Of a stretch of 22,841 nucleotides of DNA, positions 20,529 to 22,841 are shown one piece after another (position 1 is the first letter of the stretch; every line of letters begins with the position of its first letter). The position numbers and the translations under genes are program-made. The stretch covers positions 1-22,841 of IMG/VR virus record IMGVR_UViG_3300044701_001692, one strand, 5' to 3'. The stretch is from a virus. The notes below the pieces were generated by a model, which worked only from the letters and a program-made list of their open reading frames with translations, made no database searches and was not told the origin of the DNA.

Positions 20529-20914
20529 CCTATCCATTCGCAGGAGAAATCAAAATGACCAAAGTAATCAAGGACGGCAAGGAAGTGATTGAGTGGGAGG
20601 AGGTAAAGTGGGATGCGTCTGCTCCGCTGGTAATCGGCGAGCCTGTTGAGCGTACGACCGAATGGGCACGAGTGGACAAAGACCTGAACGTCACTCACCT
20701 CGACATGGACTTGTGTCGCAAGGGCCAGCAGAACGAATACACCGCTCTAGCGATTGCAATCTGGGACGCAGCAACTAAAGCAGCTCAGAAGGAATGGCAA
20801 GGGCTATCTGATCAGGAGATCGTGGACCTCCTGAACAAGTACTTCCACTCATACCCTGATCTGATTCATGTGGTCCACATGATCGAGGCAATCCTTAAGG
20901 AAAAGAACGGATGA
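20525..20914 (+). CDS. Accessory protein, 129 aa, with WQGL(T/S)D-EI module
   Basis: ATG 20525 overlaps the previous stop; an in-frame ATG at 20555 has AGGAG eight or more bases upstream and could be the true start, making 119 residues. The N-terminal part TKVIKDGKEVIEWEEVKWDA looks like a small beta region. The C-terminal part AQKEWQGLSDQEIVDLLNKYF ... HMIEAILKEKNG parallels the WQGLTDEEI ... AIEAKLKEKNT module of the 81-residue protein at 19706-19951, so the two share an exchanged or duplicated segment. Function unknown. Confidence 0.7.
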   Translation: MTYPFAGEIKMTKVIKDGKEVIEWEEVKWDASAPLVIGEPVERTTEWARVDKDLNVTHLDMDLCRKGQQNEYTALAIAIWDAATKAAQKEWQGLSDQEIVDLLNKYFHSYPDLIHVVHMIEAILKEKNG

Positions 20915-21102
20915 GTATGTGCTCTGAGTGCGGGTCTTGGAACACCAAAACACTTGAGACAAGAAAGGATACGAGGTACAACTGGCGATGGAGAAGAAAG
21001 AAATGCAACGATTGTCAGGCAGTGTTCTCAAGCTACGAGATTGCAGAAAAGTTTCTGGGGACTCCAGAACCACTGCCCGGCGGCCGGCTCGAACGCCGTT
21101 AG
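20911..21102 (+). CDS. Small zinc-ribbon protein, NrdR-N-terminus-like, 63 aa
   Basis: The start overlaps the previous stop as ATGA with AAGGA upstream. Cysteine pairs C4-x2-C7 and C32-x2-C35 frame CSECGSWNTKTLETR ... WRRKKCNDCQAVFSSYE, matching the zinc ribbon at the N-terminus of NrdR (CPxCGxxxTxVxxSR ... RRRECxxCxxRFTTYE). The ATP-cone domain of NrdR is absent, so this is a ribbon alone, probably DNA- or protein-binding. Its 3' end overlaps the next gene frame by 115 bp. Confidence 0.75.
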   Translation: MSMCSECGSWNTKTLETRKDTRYNWRWRRKKCNDCQAVFSSYEIAEKFLGTPEPLPGGRLERR

Positions 21103-21464
21103 AGCTGTACACCGAAATGCTCAAGCACCTGCTCGAGGGCGGCGTCACCGCCCAAGAGATCGCTCATCTGTCTAACAGCACCCCGCAGTCGGTGCAGAAG
21201 TTTCTGAAAGAATTGAAGCGACAGAAGCTCATCTACATCTCAGGATGGCAGATGAAAAACAACAACCGCATCAGACTACCGCAGTACAAACTAGGAGACG
21301 GCGTTGATAAACCTAAACCCAAACGATTGCCCGCCAGCGTTGCCTCGAAGCGGTGGCGCGACCGGCAGAAAGTCAAGAAGCACTTCGACCCGTTCTTCGC
21401 CATCTGCCGTCCGATGGCCGTTCCCGGCGCAGCCGATTCCACCAAGCGGGCCCGTGCCGCTTAA
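20988..21464 (+). CDS. Winged-helix-like protein, up to 158 aa, start uncertain
   Basis: The convincing part begins near PLELYTEMLKHLLEGGVTAQEIAHLSNSTPQSVQKFLKELKRQKLIYISGW (about 37-87), a helix-turn-helix with recognition helix TPQSVQKFLKELK and a wing-like IYISGWQ. A Lys/Arg-rich tail with SKRWRDRQKVKKHF follows. The frame is open upstream through the zinc-ribbon gene. Candidate starts are ATG 20988, ATG 21003 (GGAG about ten bases upstream) and ATG 21117, which would clip the first helix. The residues before about 35 look like out-of-frame translation. It probably regulates phage transcription; targets are unknown. Confidence 0.7.
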   Translation: MEKKEMQRLSGSVLKLRDCRKVSGDSRTTARRPARTPLELYTEMLKHLLEGGVTAQEIAHLSNSTPQSVQKFLKELKRQKLIYISGWQMKNNNRIRLPQYKLGDGVDKPKPKRLPASVASKRWRDRQKVKKHFDPFFAICRPMAVPGAADSTKRARAA

Positions 21465-21515
21465 ACCCAGCAACCGAACGCTCCGAGCGGAGTCCCTTGA
21501 AGATGGAGATCCACC

Positions 21516-21779
21516 GTGGTAGATCCTATGACGCCTGAAGAAGAGGAAGCTTGGAAAATGAAAGCAGACCAAATGCAAGTCGGCGGCAGCCACTACAAGG
21601 ACATGGCCGTCGAGCCGTGGACCGTGATGGCGGCGCTGCTGACGCGTGACGAGTTCATCGGGTTCTTGAAAGGCAACATCATCAAGTACTCAATGCGCCA
21701 AGGGCGCAAGGACTCTGATGACGCGGGCAAGTGTCAGCACTACATCCAGAAGCTGCAAGAAGAACTTTTGAAGTGGTAG
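21516..21779 (+). CDS. DUF3310 (SaV-like) protein, 87 aa
   Basis: The start is GTG 21516 with GGAG seven bases upstream; ATG 21528 is an alternative. The sequence QVGGSHYKDMAVEPWTVMAALLTRDEFIGFLKGNIIKYSMRQGRKDSDDAGKCQHYIQKLQEEL is diagnostic of DUF3310: GGSHY, the P-W pair, GFLKGNxIKYxxR and DxxKxxHYxxKL. The family is very common in phage genomes and its function is not established. It ends the plus-strand operon and converges, four bases away, on the endolysin gene. I see no intrinsic terminator between them. Confidence 0.92.
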   Translation: MVDPMTPEEEEAWKMKADQMQVGGSHYKDMAVEPWTVMAALLTRDEFIGFLKGNIIKYSMRQGRKDSDDAGKCQHYIQKLQEELLKW

Positions 21780-21783
21780 TGCG

Positions 21784-22299
21784 CTATGTCAGAAGCATGA
21801 GCAGCGCTTGGCGGCGCACGTCGGTGACGCGGCGCCCCCATCCGCTGCCAAACGTCGACCAGGTGGACAGTTCTTGCAGCCAGTTGAGCCGCGAGGCGCT
21901 GTACGCTTCGATAGTCTGGCGGGGGTCGGCCTCGAGCACTGCCGCCAGCGTCTTGGGTCCGATCGCGCCGTCAGCGGTCACGCCGATAGACTCTTGCAAG
22001 AACTTGGCCGCGCGGCCCGGACCCGAGTTGATCGCCGTGTCGAAGACGCAGTAGTCGACGCCGGTCGGCAGGTCGTCACCCTTGATCTTGTCCCAGTACT
22101 TTTCCTTGTAGAGCGGCGCGACGTCAGCCGGCACCAGCGCCTTGATCTCGTCAACGGTGCAAGGGCGCCCGATCCACTTCTCCCACGTCGCCTTGGTGCA
22201 ACCGAGGTTGGTGGCGCCCCCAGGATCGGCGGGGTGGTCAACGAAGCCGCCCTCGTGATGGAGAACGTACTCGAGACACTTCTCAAAATTTCCAATCAC
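21784..22299 (-). CDS. Endolysin, glycoside hydrolase family 108 muramidase
   Basis: The start is GTG 22299, overlapping the holin stop as GTGA; the longer ATG reading at 22497 would run antiphase through the holin. The 171-residue protein begins with CLEYVLHHEGGFVDHPADPGGATNLGCT, where E16 in HEGGF is the catalytic glutamate of GH108, and DPGGATNxGxT is conserved. VDYCVFDTAINSGPGRAAKFLQESIGVTADGAIGPKTL follows, matching the C-terminal peptidoglycan-binding-type domain of this family. It cuts the glycan backbone of peptidoglycan to release virions. No signal peptide is seen, so export depends on the holin encoded just upstream. Confidence 0.92.
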   Translation of the reverse strand: MIGNFEKCLEYVLHHEGGFVDHPADPGGATNLGCTKATWEKWIGRPCTVDEIKALVPADVAPLYKEKYWDKIKGDDLPTGVDYCVFDTAINSGPGRAAKFLQESIGVTADGAIGPKTLAAVLEADPRQTIEAYSASRLNWLQELSTWSTFGSGWGRRVTDVRRQALLMLLT

Positions 22300-22709
22300 T
22301 TCTTCGCCCTCATGTCGATGATCTTCTCGAGTGTTCGGCCGCCAAAGTAGAAGGACATGATCAGCATCCCCCACTGGCCGAGCAACTGGACGTAGGACTC
22401 GTTGGTGTCCTTGCCGAATGCGCTCATCATAGCGAAGGTAAAGTAGCCCGCCAAGATAAAAATCAGCGTCATTGGACGGATGTTTTTGGACAGCCAACTA
22501 TCCGACTTCATGTCGGCGGCGTGCCTGTCGGTCAGGTTCTGCTGTTCGGCCTTGAAGAGTTCAGTCTCATTGGCCATCTTGGCCAGTTCGCCGGACTGCT
22601 GAAGCTGCGCCAGTTCGGCCTGCGCCTTGGCTTTCGCCTCGGGGTCGGGCACGACCTTGTCGAGGATTTTACTGGCGAATGGAAGCAGGGCTGTCAGGGC
22701 TGGGAGCAT
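22296..22709 (-). CDS. Holin of the 3-TM superfamily type
   Basis: ATG 22709 has GGAG seven bases upstream; an earlier in-frame ATG lacks such a site. The 137-residue protein begins MLPALTALLPFASKILDKVVPDPEAKAKAQAEL, followed by a charged helix to about residue 65. Two hydrophobic segments follow (MTLIFILAGYFTFAMMSAF and VQLLGQWGMLIMSFYFGGRTLEKI). The SWLSKNIRPM(T)LIF, AKAQAEL and FYFGGRTLEK elements match the 3-TM phage holin family (PF11351-like), where the first hydrophobic helix may also contact the membrane. It permeabilises the inner membrane at lysis and is coupled to the endolysin by GTGA. Confidence 0.9.
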   Translation of the reverse strand: MLPALTALLPFASKILDKVVPDPEAKAKAQAELAQLQQSGELAKMANETELFKAEQQNLTDRHAADMKSDSWLSKNIRPMTLIFILAGYFTFAMMSAFGKDTNESYVQLLGQWGMLIMSFYFGGRTLEKIIDMRAKK

Positions 22710-22836
22710 CTCGCTTCTCCAATGCAGTCGATAGTGATTTGCGACCGACGACACCGCCAATCGCTCCGATACACAAGAGCATCACATCTTTCAAAATCGC
22801 CAAGAATGCTTCGTCGATTGGTGATATACGATCCAT
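22669..22836 (-). CDS. Small membrane protein of the lysis cassette, 55 aa
   Basis: The ORF from ATG 22836 to TAA 22669 reads MDRISPIDEAFLAILKDVMLLCIGAIGGVVGRKSLSTALEKRDAPSPDSPASIRQ. Residues about 11-30 are hydrophobic and form one membrane segment; the C-terminus is polar with several prolines and serines. It overlaps the holin start by 41 bp. The frame remains open to the window edge, so the start could lie further upstream, although TGA of a preceding frame two bases before this ATG supports it. It may be a holin partner or antiholin; this is inference from position and topology. Confidence 0.6.
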   Translation of the reverse strand: MDRISPIDEAFLAILKDVMLLCIGAIGGVVGRKSLSTALEKRDAPSPDSPASIRQ

Positions 22837-22841
22837 GTCAT

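Noticed and set aside
21465-21515. tRNA or terminator in the gap before the DUF3310 gene
   Set aside because: The gap is too short for a tRNA, and I see no stem followed by a T-tract.
22300-22497. Extended endolysin start at 22497
   Set aside because: The added 66 residues run out of phase through the holin gene; the GTG at 22299 overlaps the holin stop as GTGA and leaves a full GH108 domain.

Overview
The window is part of the genome of a tailed double-stranded DNA bacteriophage (Caudoviricetes). It encodes a P22-type portal, both terminase subunits, a family A DNA polymerase, a primase-helicase, a sliding-clamp-like protein and a holin/endolysin cassette. The P22-like portal suggests a podovirus-like virion, but no coat or tail-tube gene lies in the window to confirm it. 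GC-rich sequence, strong Shine-Dalgarno sites and a three-membrane-segment holin with a GH108 muramidase suggest a Gram-negative, perhaps proteobacterial, host. That is inference. No integrase, excisionase or CI-like repressor was recognised, so nothing in view argues for lysogeny.

Layout. (1) 1-5948, minus strand: the packaging and early structural block, read right to left as TerS, TerL, three small basic proteins, portal, a DUF5856-like protein, two small structural-type proteins, and a tail appendage protein that runs off the left edge. Genes overlap by 4 bp or are 1-9 bp apart; TerS/TerL is the exception, overlapping by 83 bp out of frame. (2) 5949-6675: the largest non-coding stretch. 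It holds heptamer tandem repeats, an inverted cluster of TGACCC motifs and a 16-bp TA-rich palindrome. It separates divergent transcription units and is my best candidate for an origin or master control region. (3) 6676-9656, plus strand: a GC-rich early block of small genes, some separated by tetraloop hairpins followed by Shine-Dalgarno sites. It ends with a DnaN-like clamp, a possible 20-residue membrane peptide and an intrinsic terminator.

(4) 9657-15974, minus strand: the replication block, read right to left as an 87-residue unknown, a Cas4/RecB-like nuclease (DUF2800 type), a conserved 217-residue protein, family A DNA polymerase, and primase/SF3 helicase. (5) 15975-16073: a divergent promoter region. 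(6) 16074-21779, plus strand: VRR-NUC nuclease, a compact C5-methyltransferase-like protein and a SNF2-type helicase in overlapping frames. A run of small accessory proteins follows, several sharing short sequence modules, then a zinc-ribbon protein, a winged-helix-like protein and a DUF3310 protein. (7) 21784-22836, minus strand: the lysis cassette, read right to left as a small membrane protein, a 3-TM holin and a GH108 endolysin.

Together the window carries replication, packaging and lysis functions; most virion genes must lie beyond the left edge. The least explained elements are the repeat-rich control region at 5.95-6.68 kb, the hairpin-separated early genes with a shortened clamp, and the nuclease-methyltransferase-helicase trio at 16.07-18.23 kb.
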